Positions 34,288 to 42,870 of a DNA stretch of 44,869 nucleotides are shown here, piece after piece. The notes below the pieces were generated by a model. That model was not told the origin of the DNA. It was given only the letters and a program-made list of their open reading frames with translations, and did no database searches. Positions within the stretch are counted from its first letter, which is position 1, and the number at the start of each line of letters is the position of its first letter. Source of the stretch: Cognatishimia activa (GTDB lineage: Bacteria > Pseudomonadota > Alphaproteobacteria > Rhodobacterales > Rhodobacteraceae); the NCBI RefSeq assembly GCF_001458335.1, contig NZ_CYTO01000009.1, positions 618,306-663,174 on the forward strand. Reading direction: 5' to 3'. The translations under genes were made by a program, and so were the position numbers.

Positions 34288-34431
34288 GACGATCTGGGCG
34301 CAGACTCTCTGGACACCGTAGTGCTGGTTATGGCTTTCGAAGAAGAGTTCGGCATCGAAATCCCTGACGACGCAGCAGAGACCATCCAGTCTTTCGGCGA
34401 CGCATTGAAATTCATTTCCGGAGCTTCTTAG
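34288..34431 (+). pseudogene. acpP: acpP 3' fragment (codons 31-77), second copy
   Basis: The frame reads [11 protein letters not shown]... to a TAG at 34429-34431 and matches codons 31-77 plus stop of acpP. By eye nine of 144 bases differ, four of them amino-acid changes (Glu41 to Val, Val to Leu, Glu to Gly, Ala to Ser); changing the helix-II Glu next to the pantetheine serine and the ratio of changes suggest loss of constraint. There is no start codon or first helix. Similarity continues weakly through about 34485 over the decayed terminator. It lies directly after a terminator, so it is a remnant and not an expressed ACP. Confidence 0.93.
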
Positions 34432-34527
34432 GCTTCGTTAGAGATCAAGTCGGAAAAACCTCGCGCAAGCGGTGGGGGGCTTGGGGAAGGGAGGACGCCA
34501 AGTAGTTCTAAGTCGTTTGATTGCAGA

Positions 34528-36540
34528 CTAATTTTCTGCGGCGATGGCCTTTTCCAAAATATCGTATAGCTCAGGCGCGACGGTAAAACCTTTTGGAGTC
34601 GTAAACGAATTTATTAAAGCGTCGTCGTAGCCGTACTTTTTTGCGATAGGTTTTAGCGCTTTATGCAGTTTTTTACCTTTTACAGTCGCTGGTGATTGCT
34701 CTCCTGCAGCTTGCCATAGATCTTCCGCTTTTGGACACCCACCATCAGGCCATAGAGAGCGCATGATTTGTTTTCTTTTCTCAAAAAACTCTTTCCGGAC
34801 TCGTACTACATTACTCGCGGCTTCGGTCCTCCACTCTTCGGCAGTTGCCTCACTGATCCCATAAAGCGCCGACAAATACTTTGCAGAACAAAAGTATCCC
34901 TCTAAGTCCGATCCCGCCGTTACCCAGGGATAAACTCCGTCAGTGGAAAAGCTTTTGCGCCACATTTCTGCTTCGTCTTCCGTCATGAAGTCGCCATCTC
35001 GGTGAATGCCTGCTTTTACTTTGAGTTCACCATCGATAAGCAAACCCTCCAAAAATTTATCTTTTGGCAGGTTTTCGATTCCAAAACATCGGCACACGGA
35101 AACTTGAGCCGACAATTTTGGCCATTGTCGGAGAATTGCGCGAAGAGGTTTGTCGTCTTTGTCTTCTGCGAATAGCAGGATAGATTTATCCAATCCTCCC
35201 CAACCTAAGAGCCTGCGGATTGCTTCATCATCTTGGGTTTGAACAGTCCCGTCACGCATCCAAACCAATTTTGAGGCTAAGCTGGCTGCTCGAACTATAT
35301 TGGGGCTGTGCGTGGTCAAAATGATTTGTGTTTCGAATTCAATTGAAGCCGCTTCTAATGCTTCGACCAAACGTTCTTGCTTATCAGGATGCAAGTGGGC
35401 ATCCGGTTCGTCGATAAGCATAATTTTCGGCCTAAACAAAATTAGATAAGCAAAGATTTGTACGACTTGAAGGATGCCCGTGGCGGCAGTTTCGAGGGGC
35501 CGAACGTTTCCGCTTTTGGTGTCTTTGATTGTAGCCGAGATGTGAAAATCTTCTCGTTCATCAAATGAAACACCAATTGATGAATTCGGATGAACACTAG
35601 CAATTAGGCGATTGAGTGCATTTAGCCTAGTTCTGCCAGCACCTGGTTCGCTGTCGAAGCTGCTATCAGTACTTAAGTTGTACAAAATATTCCGCAGCAC
35701 TCCTCCGGCATCACCGCTAGATGCTTGTCGACGGAGTGTCGGTTGCGCCAAAATTGCTTCGCTCTCAGAGAGGCCGGCTAGTCCAGGGATGTAGGCTGTA
35801 ATAAATTGTACGCGTTGCTTATAAGGTGTTACAGCGCTTCCACCTTCCATGTAGGCTGTAATGCCCCCTTTGTTTCTAGCTGCTCTAATTTTAACGGAAG
35901 CTTGCGTCTGGCCGTCTGTATCGGATTCGTGCCTGAAATAAACTTCAACCGCTTCGGATTTTGATCCAGTCTTTAGCTCACCGTTGTGTAGTGTTTTAAG
36001 CGGTTCGCTAGACGGGATATAGTCCAGTCTTTCGAAAGAGATCATTTCCTTTTGGTTTTTAGGCAGGACATAGCTAGCGGCTCTCGCGGCCCAATGGATG
36101 GCTTGGAGCACTGATGATTTGCCGCACCCATTTGGACCAACAAGTATAGTGACATCACCTATTGGAATTTTAGCTTCTTGCGCTGCTTTAAAATTCCTAA
36201 CCGTTATTTCGGTCAGTCTAGACCAGCGTTTGGCGCGCGAAGAACGGGTGTCTACAACACGCGAACCGGTTAGTTCTTCAATAGTTCCTTCCGGTTCGGG
36301 CGCATCAAAAGCGTTGAGGCTGACTTCTCGCGAATTTTGACCATCAGCGACACCAAGTTCATCTAAAATTGCAATGTCTGTGTCTTCACTAAATTCTAGC
36401 AAATAGCCGTAAATTTCGCCTTCTTTTCCAACTCGTTCTATGAGGTGCCAGCTGGTTGTCTCTAAATACTCAATGTCTATTTCCCAATCAGTTGCAATGT
36501 CTTTTGCAGTTGGCTCAGACTGTGGTTCAAATCCGCTCAT
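34528..36540 (-). CDS. OLD-like AAA ATPase with TOPRIM/DUF4435-like C-terminus (candidate defence protein)
   Basis: A 670-residue protein with no close family name known to me. Residues 1-108 are an acidic domain I do not recognise. An ABC/SMC-like ATPase follows: 'ITVRNFKAA' start, Walker A GPNGCGKSS (135-143), Walker B LIDEPDAHLHP (375-385) and H-loop TTHSP (409-413). Residues about 453-550 ('LLFAEDKDD', 'GIHRDGDFMT', 'SDLEGYF') look like a TOPRIM or DUF4435 acidic nuclease-like domain, as in OLD, Gabija GajA or PARIS proteins. A helical tail ends it. The frame continues upstream antisense to fabF, but ATG 36540 is the last sensible start. AT-rich codons unlike its neighbours indicate transfer. 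It stands alone on the minus strand between the acpP remnant and fabF. Confidence 0.8.
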   Translation of the reverse strand: MSGFEPQSEPTAKDIATDWEIDIEYLETTSWHLIERVGKEGEIYGYLLEFSEDTDIAILDELGVADGQNSREVSLNAFDAPEPEGTIEELTGSRVVDTRSSRAKRWSRLTEITVRNFKAAQEAKIPIGDVTILVGPNGCGKSSVLQAIHWAARAASYVLPKNQKEMISFERLDYIPSSEPLKTLHNGELKTGSKSEAVEVYFRHESDTDGQTQASVKIRAARNKGGITAYMEGGSAVTPYKQRVQFITAYIPGLAGLSESEAILAQPTLRRQASSGDAGGVLRNILYNLSTDSSFDSEPGAGRTRLNALNRLIASVHPNSSIGVSFDEREDFHISATIKDTKSGNVRPLETAATGILQVVQIFAYLILFRPKIMLIDEPDAHLHPDKQERLVEALEAASIEFETQIILTTHSPNIVRAASLASKLVWMRDGTVQTQDDEAIRRLLGWGGLDKSILLFAEDKDDKPLRAILRQWPKLSAQVSVCRCFGIENLPKDKFLEGLLIDGELKVKAGIHRDGDFMTEDEAEMWRKSFSTDGVYPWVTAGSDLEGYFCSAKYLSALYGISEATAEEWRTEAASNVVRVRKEFFEKRKQIMRSLWPDGGCPKAEDLWQAAGEQSPATVKGKKLHKALKPIAKKYGYDDALINSFTTPKGFTVAPELYDILEKAIAAEN

Positions 36541-36732
36541 GAAAGTACTTTTCTCGTTTAAATTTGATTTAGTATACGAAAATACGAATTTCATTAAAGC
36601 GGTGATTGCGCTCATTGCCTTAAATGTCCTCAAGACAATCCAGCCAATTTCCACCAACCCCTCAACCCACTCTTGCCCCTGCCACCCAAGCCTTGGTATG
36701 AGCATGCAACGAATTGAGGAAAGGGCAGCGAA

Positions 36733-37989
36733 ATGCGGCGTGTCGTCATTACTGGTCTGGGGCTTGTGACCCCTCTGGCTTCTGGTGTGGAAGAAAGCTG
36801 GACGCGGATTTTGGACGGGCAATCCGGTGCCGGTCCGATCACCCGGTTTGATGCGGAAAATGTCACCACCAAATATGCCTGCGAAGTGCCTTTGGGCGAT
36901 GGCTCTGATGGGACGTTCAATGCCGATGATTGGCTGGCCCCAAAAGAACGTCGTAAAGTCGATGACTTTATCCTTTACGGCATTGCCGCCGCCGAGATGG
37001 CCGTGCAAGACGCCGCTTGGACCCCTGAGGGCGAAGAGGATCGTCTGCGCACCGGTGTCATGATTGGCTCTGGTATCGGTGGTCTGAACTCCATTGCGGA
37101 AACCGCGATCCTGATCAAAGAGCGTGGGCCGCGGCGCGTGTCTCCGTTCTTTATTCCGGGGGCGTTGATCAACCTGATTTCTGGCCAAGTGTCTATTCGC
37201 TATGGCTTTAAAGGGCCGAACCACTCGGTTGTGACCGCCTGTTCCACGGGCGCGCACGCGATTGGCGATGCGAGCCGGTTGATCAAGAATGGCGATGCGG
37301 ATGTGATGATTGCCGGCGGCGCGGAAGCGGCGATTGGTGAGATTGGTATCGCGGGCTTTAACGCCTGTAAGGCGCTGTCCACCAAACGTGCCGATGACCC
37401 GAAAGCGGCGTCCCGTCCATATGATGAGGACCGCGATGGGTTTGTCATGGGTGAAGGCGCGGGTGTTGTCGTGCTAGAAGAGTATGACCACGCGGTGGCC
37501 CGTGGTGCGAAGATTTACGCAGAGGTGCTGGGGTATGGTCTGTCTGGCGATGCCTATCACATCACTGCGCCATCTGAGGATGGTGAGGGCGGTGAACGCT
37601 CTATGCGCGCAGCTCTTAAGGACGCAGGTCTGGAGCCAGCGGCGATTGACTATATCAACGCGCATGGCACATCCACCATGGCCGACAGCATTGAGCTGGG
37701 CGCGGTGGAGCGCATGATGGGCGATGCGGCGGCGAATGTGACCATGTCTTCCACGAAATCCATGACCGGCCACCTCTTGGGCGCGGCGGGCGCGATTGAA
37801 GCGATCTTCTCGGTTCTGGCGATCCGGGATCAAGTGGCACCGCCGACCATCAACCTGGACAATCCAGCGGTTGAAACCAAAGTCGATCTTGCGCCGAACG
37901 CAAAGGTGGAGCGTGAGATCAATGTGGCGCTGTCCAATTCCTTCGGGTTTGGCGGCACCAATGCCTCGGTGATCTTCGGAAAGGTCTAA
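36733..37989 (+). CDS. fabF: 3-oxoacyl-ACP synthase II
   Basis: A 418-residue condensing enzyme of fatty-acid elongation. Active Cys170 in 'TACSTGAHAIG' and the two histidines in 'NAHGTSTMADS' and 'STKSMTGHLLGAAG' form the Cys-His-His triad; 'FGFGGTNAS' closes it. GAGGAAAGGG precedes the ATG. It is separated from its usual partner acpP by 17.4 kb. mltG starts four bases after its stop. Confidence 0.97.
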   Translation: MRRVVITGLGLVTPLASGVEESWTRILDGQSGAGPITRFDAENVTTKYACEVPLGDGSDGTFNADDWLAPKERRKVDDFILYGIAAAEMAVQDAAWTPEGEEDRLRTGVMIGSGIGGLNSIAETAILIKERGPRRVSPFFIPGALINLISGQVSIRYGFKGPNHSVVTACSTGAHAIGDASRLIKNGDADVMIAGGAEAAIGEIGIAGFNACKALSTKRADDPKAASRPYDEDRDGFVMGEGAGVVVLEEYDHAVARGAKIYAEVLGYGLSGDAYHITAPSEDGEGGERSMRAALKDAGLEPAAIDYINAHGTSTMADSIELGAVERMMGDAAANVTMSSTKSMTGHLLGAAGAIEAIFSVLAIRDQVAPPTINLDNPAVETKVDLAPNAKVEREINVALSNSFGFGGTNASVIFGKV

Positions 37990-37993
37990 ATCC

Positions 37994-39145
37994 ATGTGGC
38001 GGAGCATCGCGTCGAACGCGCTGACGTTGTTGATAGTCGCGATGTTCCTATTGGGTGGTGTCATCCTTTGGGGACAGAGCCAGTATAAGGCCGCGGGCCC
38101 GTTGGCCGATGCGATCTGTGTAAAGGTCGAACGTGGCTCTAATATGCGCCGCGTGTCGGGGCAGCTGGAAGCGGCTGGAGCGGTGACCAATGGCGCGCTG
38201 TTCCGTATTGGTGCGGATTATGCGGAAAAGTCTCAGCAACTGAAAGCCGGGTCTTTCTTGGTGCCTGCGGGTGCGTCCATGGAAGAGATCACAGATATTG
38301 TGACCCGCGGCGGGGCGTCCACCTGCGGCACTGAAGTGGTTTACCGCATCGGTGTGACCCGCGCGACGGTGCAGGTGCGAGAGCTTGATCCTGCGACCAA
38401 TCGGTTTGTCGATGTGGTGTCCTTTGAGCCTGCTGAGGCGGAAGCACCAGAGATTTTCACCAAGGTGCGCGCGCAGTCGGACACGCGCTATCGCATTGCG
38501 ATGGCAGAGGGTGTGACCAGCTGGCAAGTTGTTGATGTGCTTGGCAAGATTGACCTGCTGAGCGGTGAAGTTGAGGTGCCAGCAGAAGGCACCTTGGCGC
38601 CAGATTCCTATGAGATCAGCGAAGGGGATACCCGGGCCTCTGTCATCGACCGTATGCAGTTGGCGCAGGCGACAGCAGTCGAAGAAATCTGGGCTGCTCG
38701 CGATCCCGAAGTGCCGTTGTCTGACCCGGTTGAACTGCTGATCTTGGCGTCGATCGTTGAGAAAGAGACCGGTGTTGCGGAAGAACGTCGTCAGGTGGCG
38801 AGCGTGTTTGCGAACCGTCTGAACCGCGGCATGCGTCTGCAGACTGACCCGACAGTGATCTATGGCATCACGAAGGGTGAGGGCACGTTGGGTCGTGGTC
38901 TGCGCCGCAGCGAATTGCAGCGTGAGACACCGTGGAACACCTATCAGATTGATGGTCTGCCCGTGACGCCCATTGCCAATCCGGGCCGTGCGAGCCTTGA
39001 GGCGGCGGCGAACCCTGATACCACAGAGTACATCTTCTTTGTGGCGGATGGCACCGGTGGCCACGCCTTTGCGACCACATTGGCAGAGCATAACCGCAAT
39101 GTTGCCAAATGGCGTGAGATTGAGGCCGAGCGGGCCAACCAGTAG
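37994..39145 (+). CDS. mltG: Endolytic transglycosylase MltG
   Basis: A 383-residue inner-membrane enzyme that cuts nascent peptidoglycan strands. One N-terminal membrane helix (about 8-28), a LysM-like domain, then the YceG catalytic domain with the glutamate in 'LASIVEKETGVAEER', 'RLQTDPTVIYG' and 'PGRASLEAAANP'. The fabF-mltG pair is conserved in Rhodobacteraceae. Confidence 0.95.
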   Translation: MWRSIASNALTLLIVAMFLLGGVILWGQSQYKAAGPLADAICVKVERGSNMRRVSGQLEAAGAVTNGALFRIGADYAEKSQQLKAGSFLVPAGASMEEITDIVTRGGASTCGTEVVYRIGVTRATVQVRELDPATNRFVDVVSFEPAEAEAPEIFTKVRAQSDTRYRIAMAEGVTSWQVVDVLGKIDLLSGEVEVPAEGTLAPDSYEISEGDTRASVIDRMQLAQATAVEEIWAARDPEVPLSDPVELLILASIVEKETGVAEERRQVASVFANRLNRGMRLQTDPTVIYGITKGEGTLGRGLRRSELQRETPWNTYQIDGLPVTPIANPGRASLEAAANPDTTEYIFFVADGTGGHAFATTLAEHNRNVAKWREIEAERANQ

Positions 39146-39154
39146 CTTGTCTGG

Positions 39155-39991
39155 CTACTCGTAGCCTCCTGTTAAATCACGCCAGATCACCGGGGCCAGT
39201 TGTGGCCCGATCTTGTAATACCAATGGTCATGCCTGGGAATGTTCACGTAAGTCACATCATGGCCCGCATCGGAGAGCATTCTGGCCGCGCGCTGCATAT
39301 TCTCCTGTGGAAACAGATGGTCGTGTTCGCCCGTGTAAAGGTACAGTGGAACCGGAGTGTTTGATCTGCGAAGCGCATTTGCTCGTGTTGCGGACCCGTG
39401 ACTGGCCATCGCACGCCATAAAGGGTTATCTTCTCCGGCTAAGCTCTGCACAAAAATTCCTCCTGCAGAATGGCCCATCACGTAGACTTGCTTACGGTCG
39501 ATTGGATAATGGTTTTCAGCCTCATTCCGCAGTGCTTGCATAAAGGGCAGACCATCGTCACTTAAGTTCCAAGTTTGCGGATTCTGTGCTTCTGGAGCAA
39601 TCAAGACAATGCCTTGTCGCTGAGCGGTCTCGCGCCACATGTCTATCATCGAGGTACCAGGTCGGTTTGATCCGTGAAGCAAGATCAAAGTCGGAAAAGG
39701 TCCAAAACCACCAGGTGATGTCCCAAACCAAGTGCGTTTGGTTGAGGCGTTTTCAGGGAATGTGAACGTATGCCTTTTGGCTATGTTCACCGGTGGCGTG
39801 TAGGTCGCGCTTTCTTTCCTTAGGTCGAAGTTTTGTAAACTATCGTAAGCTTTGAGCCGTCCAGGAGTTTGGTTTTCTGCACCAGCTAACGCGCGATCTT
39901 TTATGTCACTGTTTGCCGGTGGGAAAAGAATGACTATTGCGGCGACAGCGACTGTAATTGTCGCCAGAAATACAGAGAAAAAACGTAGCAT
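39155..39991 (-). CDS. Exported alpha/beta hydrolase, polyhydroxybutyrate-depolymerase/LpqC-like
   Basis: A 278-residue protein with an N-terminal hydrophobic helix (about 5-24) acting as signal or anchor. The hydrolase core has 'LILLHGSNRPG' (oxyanion region), nucleophile GHSAGG near residue 170, Asp in 'TGEHDHLFP' and His in 'PRHDHWYYK'. It resembles LpqC/PHB depolymerase-type esterases; the substrate is unknown. Convergent with mltG, with nine bases between them. Confidence 0.82.
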   Translation of the reverse strand: MLRFFSVFLATITVAVAAIVILFPPANSDIKDRALAGAENQTPGRLKAYDSLQNFDLRKESATYTPPVNIAKRHTFTFPENASTKRTWFGTSPGGFGPFPTLILLHGSNRPGTSMIDMWRETAQRQGIVLIAPEAQNPQTWNLSDDGLPFMQALRNEAENHYPIDRKQVYVMGHSAGGIFVQSLAGEDNPLWRAMASHGSATRANALRRSNTPVPLYLYTGEHDHLFPQENMQRAARMLSDAGHDVTYVNIPRHDHWYYKIGPQLAPVIWRDLTGGYE

Positions 39992-40082
39992 TTGTTGAAA
40001 GCCCGAACATCATTAAAATTGAATTGAGGGTTGATTAACAAATCTAGGTGGCCGTTTTATGGCTCAACTTGGCCGAATATTC

Positions 40083-40118
40083 AAAGAAAAAGGGCGCAGC
40101 CATCTGCGCCCTTTCTTT
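40083..40118 (-). terminator. Terminator of the aldo/keto reductase gene
   Basis: AAAGGGCGCAG-CCAT-CTGCGCCCTTT with A- and T-rich flanks; minus-strand reading ends in TTTTTCTTT. Confidence 0.9.
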
Positions 40119-40125
40119 GTTTTGG

Positions 40126-41193
40126 TTAACCCGCGTCGCGGATGCCGCCGCGCCCCAAGGACGGGCTTGGGTTTGCGTCGTGCAGGTCTTCAATGGCGTT
40201 CAGCACATCTTCTGACAGGGTGACGTCTTCGGCCGACAGAACCTCTTCCAACTGTTCAATCGATGTCGCGCCGATGATGTTTGACCCCAGATAGGGGCGG
40301 GAGTTCACAAAGGCGATGGCCAGTTGGGTTGGCGTCAGTCCGTTGTCAATTGCCAGCTCGACGTATTTGCGGACGATGTCGCTGTCGCGGTTTGCGTGGT
40401 GTCTGCCCATAATATTTGCGCCCCATGGCAGGGTGAAGCGGGCGTTGTCGGGTTGTTTGCCGTCTAGGTATTTGCCCGACAAAATGCCGCCCGCCAGAGG
40501 GGAGTAGGCCAGCAAGTCGACCTTTTCTTTCATGGCAACTTCGCCAGTCGCTGTGTCCCAGTTGCGTTGCAGCAAGGAATAGGGGTTTTGGCTGGACTGA
40601 ATGCGTGGAAGGCCTTTGGTTTCAGCCAGTTGCAAGTATTTCATGATCCCCCAAGGGGTTTCATTGGACACGCCAATCTCGCGGATTTTGCCTTTTTCGA
40701 TCATGCGACCCAAGGCGTCCAACATGCCTTCCATGTCTTCGCCGCTCAGTTCCGTATGCAGATGCGGTTGGAAATCCCGTTGTGCGAAGAAGTTGGTTTG
40801 GCGCTGCGGCCAGTGGAGTTGGTAAAGGTCGATCACATCGGTTTTCAGGCGCTTCAGAGAGCCGTCTACGGCCTCTTCGACATCCGCTGGCATTAAGCCA
40901 CGACCCCGGCAGAGCGGCGCAGGGCCGGCCATTTTGGTGGCGAGGATGACTTCGTTGCGACGCCCGGTTTTTTCAAACCATTGGCCGATGATGTCTTCGG
41001 TGCCGCCGGTGCTGTCCTGGCCCGCTGGGACCGGGTAGATTTCGGCGGTGTCCCAGAAGTTCACGCCGTGATCCAGCGCGAGGTCCATTTGGGCGGCGCC
41101 TTCATCATAGGTGTTCTGCATGCCCCAGGTCATGGTGCCCAGGCAGATGCGGGAAACGTTCAGGTCGCTGGTGCCAAGCTTGCGGTATTTCAT
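40126..41193 (-). CDS. Aldo/keto reductase, Tas-like
   Basis: A 355-residue NADPH-dependent reductase of the AKR superfamily, (beta/alpha)8 barrel. The catalytic tetrad is visible as Asp and Tyr in 'NFWDTAEIYPV', Lys in 'LATKMAG' and His in 'LYQLHWPQR'; 'GVSNETPWG' and the NADP loop 'IIGATSIEQLEE' follow. Closest to the E. coli Tas group. ATG 41193 has AGGGG upstream; the frame extends 23 codons without support. The carbonyl substrate is unknown. Confidence 0.93.
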   Translation of the reverse strand: MKYRKLGTSDLNVSRICLGTMTWGMQNTYDEGAAQMDLALDHGVNFWDTAEIYPVPAGQDSTGGTEDIIGQWFEKTGRRNEVILATKMAGPAPLCRGRGLMPADVEEAVDGSLKRLKTDVIDLYQLHWPQRQTNFFAQRDFQPHLHTELSGEDMEGMLDALGRMIEKGKIREIGVSNETPWGIMKYLQLAETKGLPRIQSSQNPYSLLQRNWDTATGEVAMKEKVDLLAYSPLAGGILSGKYLDGKQPDNARFTLPWGANIMGRHHANRDSDIVRKYVELAIDNGLTPTQLAIAFVNSRPYLGSNIIGATSIEQLEEVLSAEDVTLSEDVLNAIEDLHDANPSPSLGRGGIRDAG

Positions 41194-41334
41194 CAGATGC
41201 CCCTGTTTAAATTGTTCTGAAATAAATGGGACCCGCCGGAGGGCAGGTCTCTTTGATTGCAAAGTAAGAGGTATTGCGTGGAATTAAACCACTTACCAAG
41301 TGGTAACGCCGCAAAAAATTTGCGGCTTTGTGTG

Positions 41335-42699
41335 TCAGCCGTTCCAAAGCTCTGTGTCTGGGTGGAATTGCGACCAGGCAAACCAGAAAGCTTGGTGGCT
41401 TCCGAGTGGCTCTCCAGAAGCGTTGACGGCTTTTACGCCGCCTGCATCCAAGACGAGGCGGATGTTTTCATGCGTGATGTCTTTGCCGCGTTTTAAGGCT
41501 GAAACAGCTTTGCTGCGCTGAAAGGCGATGGGTTGGCCAGAAGCGGTGATGACGCCGATGATGTCTTCGTGCACAGGCAGGCGGGGGTCCACGTCGCCGA
41601 CAGGGAAGATCGGGCCGCCCGCGTCACGACCATTGCGGAAATCAAAATTGCGACCCAAAGCCAGTTCTTCAATTAAAACAGTGGTTTCTGGGTGCGCTTT
41701 CTTCCATTCACCCCATGTGGTGGTGATCACATTGGCCTGATTGAGCGTGATGCCTTTCTTGGCCAAGGGTCCCGTGACCGCATTGCCTTTGAACGTGTCA
41801 AAGACCGAATAGCTGGTGATGTCATACATGACTTTATTGGACCGGATCAGCATACCAGAGGTACGCAGCACTGGGCGCTTGATGCCTTTGGGCAGATCGT
41901 CGGTGAAATAGGCCTGAGCCGCGCCGCAAAGGGTGCAATAGGGGATTGCGAGGTCGCGGCCACCGAGTGTGTCGTTGACCATCTCGCGCACTTCCATGAT
42001 CTGGCGGGGGTAGGCGCGGTATTCGCCGTTCACTTCAATGCCGAAGACAATGTCGCGGTTTTTCAGCCATTTGGCCTCCTCTGCGGATTGCACTTCGGGA
42101 TTATCGGCGGCTGGAATGCAGTTGCAGCGGTCATCGGTGGTGTCATAGGGGCGATTGTCGATGAAAACGCCACCCCAGGACACATGGCGCCAGTCGATGT
42201 CGCCCTCGACAAAAAGCGGTTCCCATTGCGGCACCACAGAGGTGAAGATCTCGCGTTTCACGCGCAGATAGTTCGGCGGTGCAGGGATGTCCCAAGCGAT
42301 GAGGTGGTCGGTGATCACACCCCAATGGTTGCGTCTGGGTGGGGAAATGCCCAGCAGTGCGGCGGCGGAGTTGGCGAGGGCTTGGTTAAGCTGCGCGTTG
42401 GAAGCAAACCGCATGAGGTCAGCAACGATCCAAGCCACACGTGCGTCGCCTGAATTCGTGATCCTGTGCAGGCTGATGTTTTGCGGGTCGCCCCATTGGC
42501 CTTCCAGCATGCTGTCGATGAAGGCGACTTGGATCGCGGTTTCCAGTTCGCTGGAGAGTGGGCCGGTTTTGATGGCGGGCGGTTGTCCGAATTGGTCGAT
42601 GGCGTGATCAGTTTGGGCCGTTGCTGGGAGGGGCAGAGCAGTGAGCGCAAGGAGAAGCGCTAAGGACAGTGCTGCTTTGAAACGGGGTATCTGAGCCAT
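41335..42699 (-). CDS. DUF3179 domain-containing exported protein
   Basis: A 454-residue protein with a Sec signal ('ALSLALLLALTALPLPATAQ'). The DUF3179 core, about 200-430, carries 'VFGIEVNGEYRAYP', the conserved 'IPYCTLCGAAQAY' (two cysteines) and 'DTFKGNAVTGPL'. The family is extracytoplasmic with no known activity; the CxxC might bind a metal. ATG 42699 follows AAAGGG. Confidence 0.88.
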   Translation of the reverse strand: MAQIPRFKAALSLALLLALTALPLPATAQTDHAIDQFGQPPAIKTGPLSSELETAIQVAFIDSMLEGQWGDPQNISLHRITNSGDARVAWIVADLMRFASNAQLNQALANSAAALLGISPPRRNHWGVITDHLIAWDIPAPPNYLRVKREIFTSVVPQWEPLFVEGDIDWRHVSWGGVFIDNRPYDTTDDRCNCIPAADNPEVQSAEEAKWLKNRDIVFGIEVNGEYRAYPRQIMEVREMVNDTLGGRDLAIPYCTLCGAAQAYFTDDLPKGIKRPVLRTSGMLIRSNKVMYDITSYSVFDTFKGNAVTGPLAKKGITLNQANVITTTWGEWKKAHPETTVLIEELALGRNFDFRNGRDAGGPIFPVGDVDPRLPVHEDIIGVITASGQPIAFQRSKAVSALKRGKDITHENIRLVLDAGGVKAVNASGEPLGSHQAFWFAWSQFHPDTELWNG

Positions 42700-42870
42700 T
42701 GGGCTACCCTTTGCTGAGATTAGGTTGGGCATAGAGTTCACGGAAATCCATTCAACAGCCAATCACGTTTGGGTTAGATTGGAGATGAGTTCGAATAAAT
42801 TAACCTGATTGGATCAAATATTTGCCGTATTATCCGGACAGGAAGAGTGGATTGATAAAGGACTTTTCCG

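Noticed and set aside
34288-34431. A functional second acyl carrier protein
   Set aside because: It lacks helix I and a start codon, follows a terminator directly and carries four amino-acid changes; it is a remnant.
36541-37257. N-terminal extension of the ATPase frame over fabF (total 909 codons)
   Set aside because: The extra 239 codons run antisense through fabF and have no domain; the ATG at 36540 gives a sensible protein.
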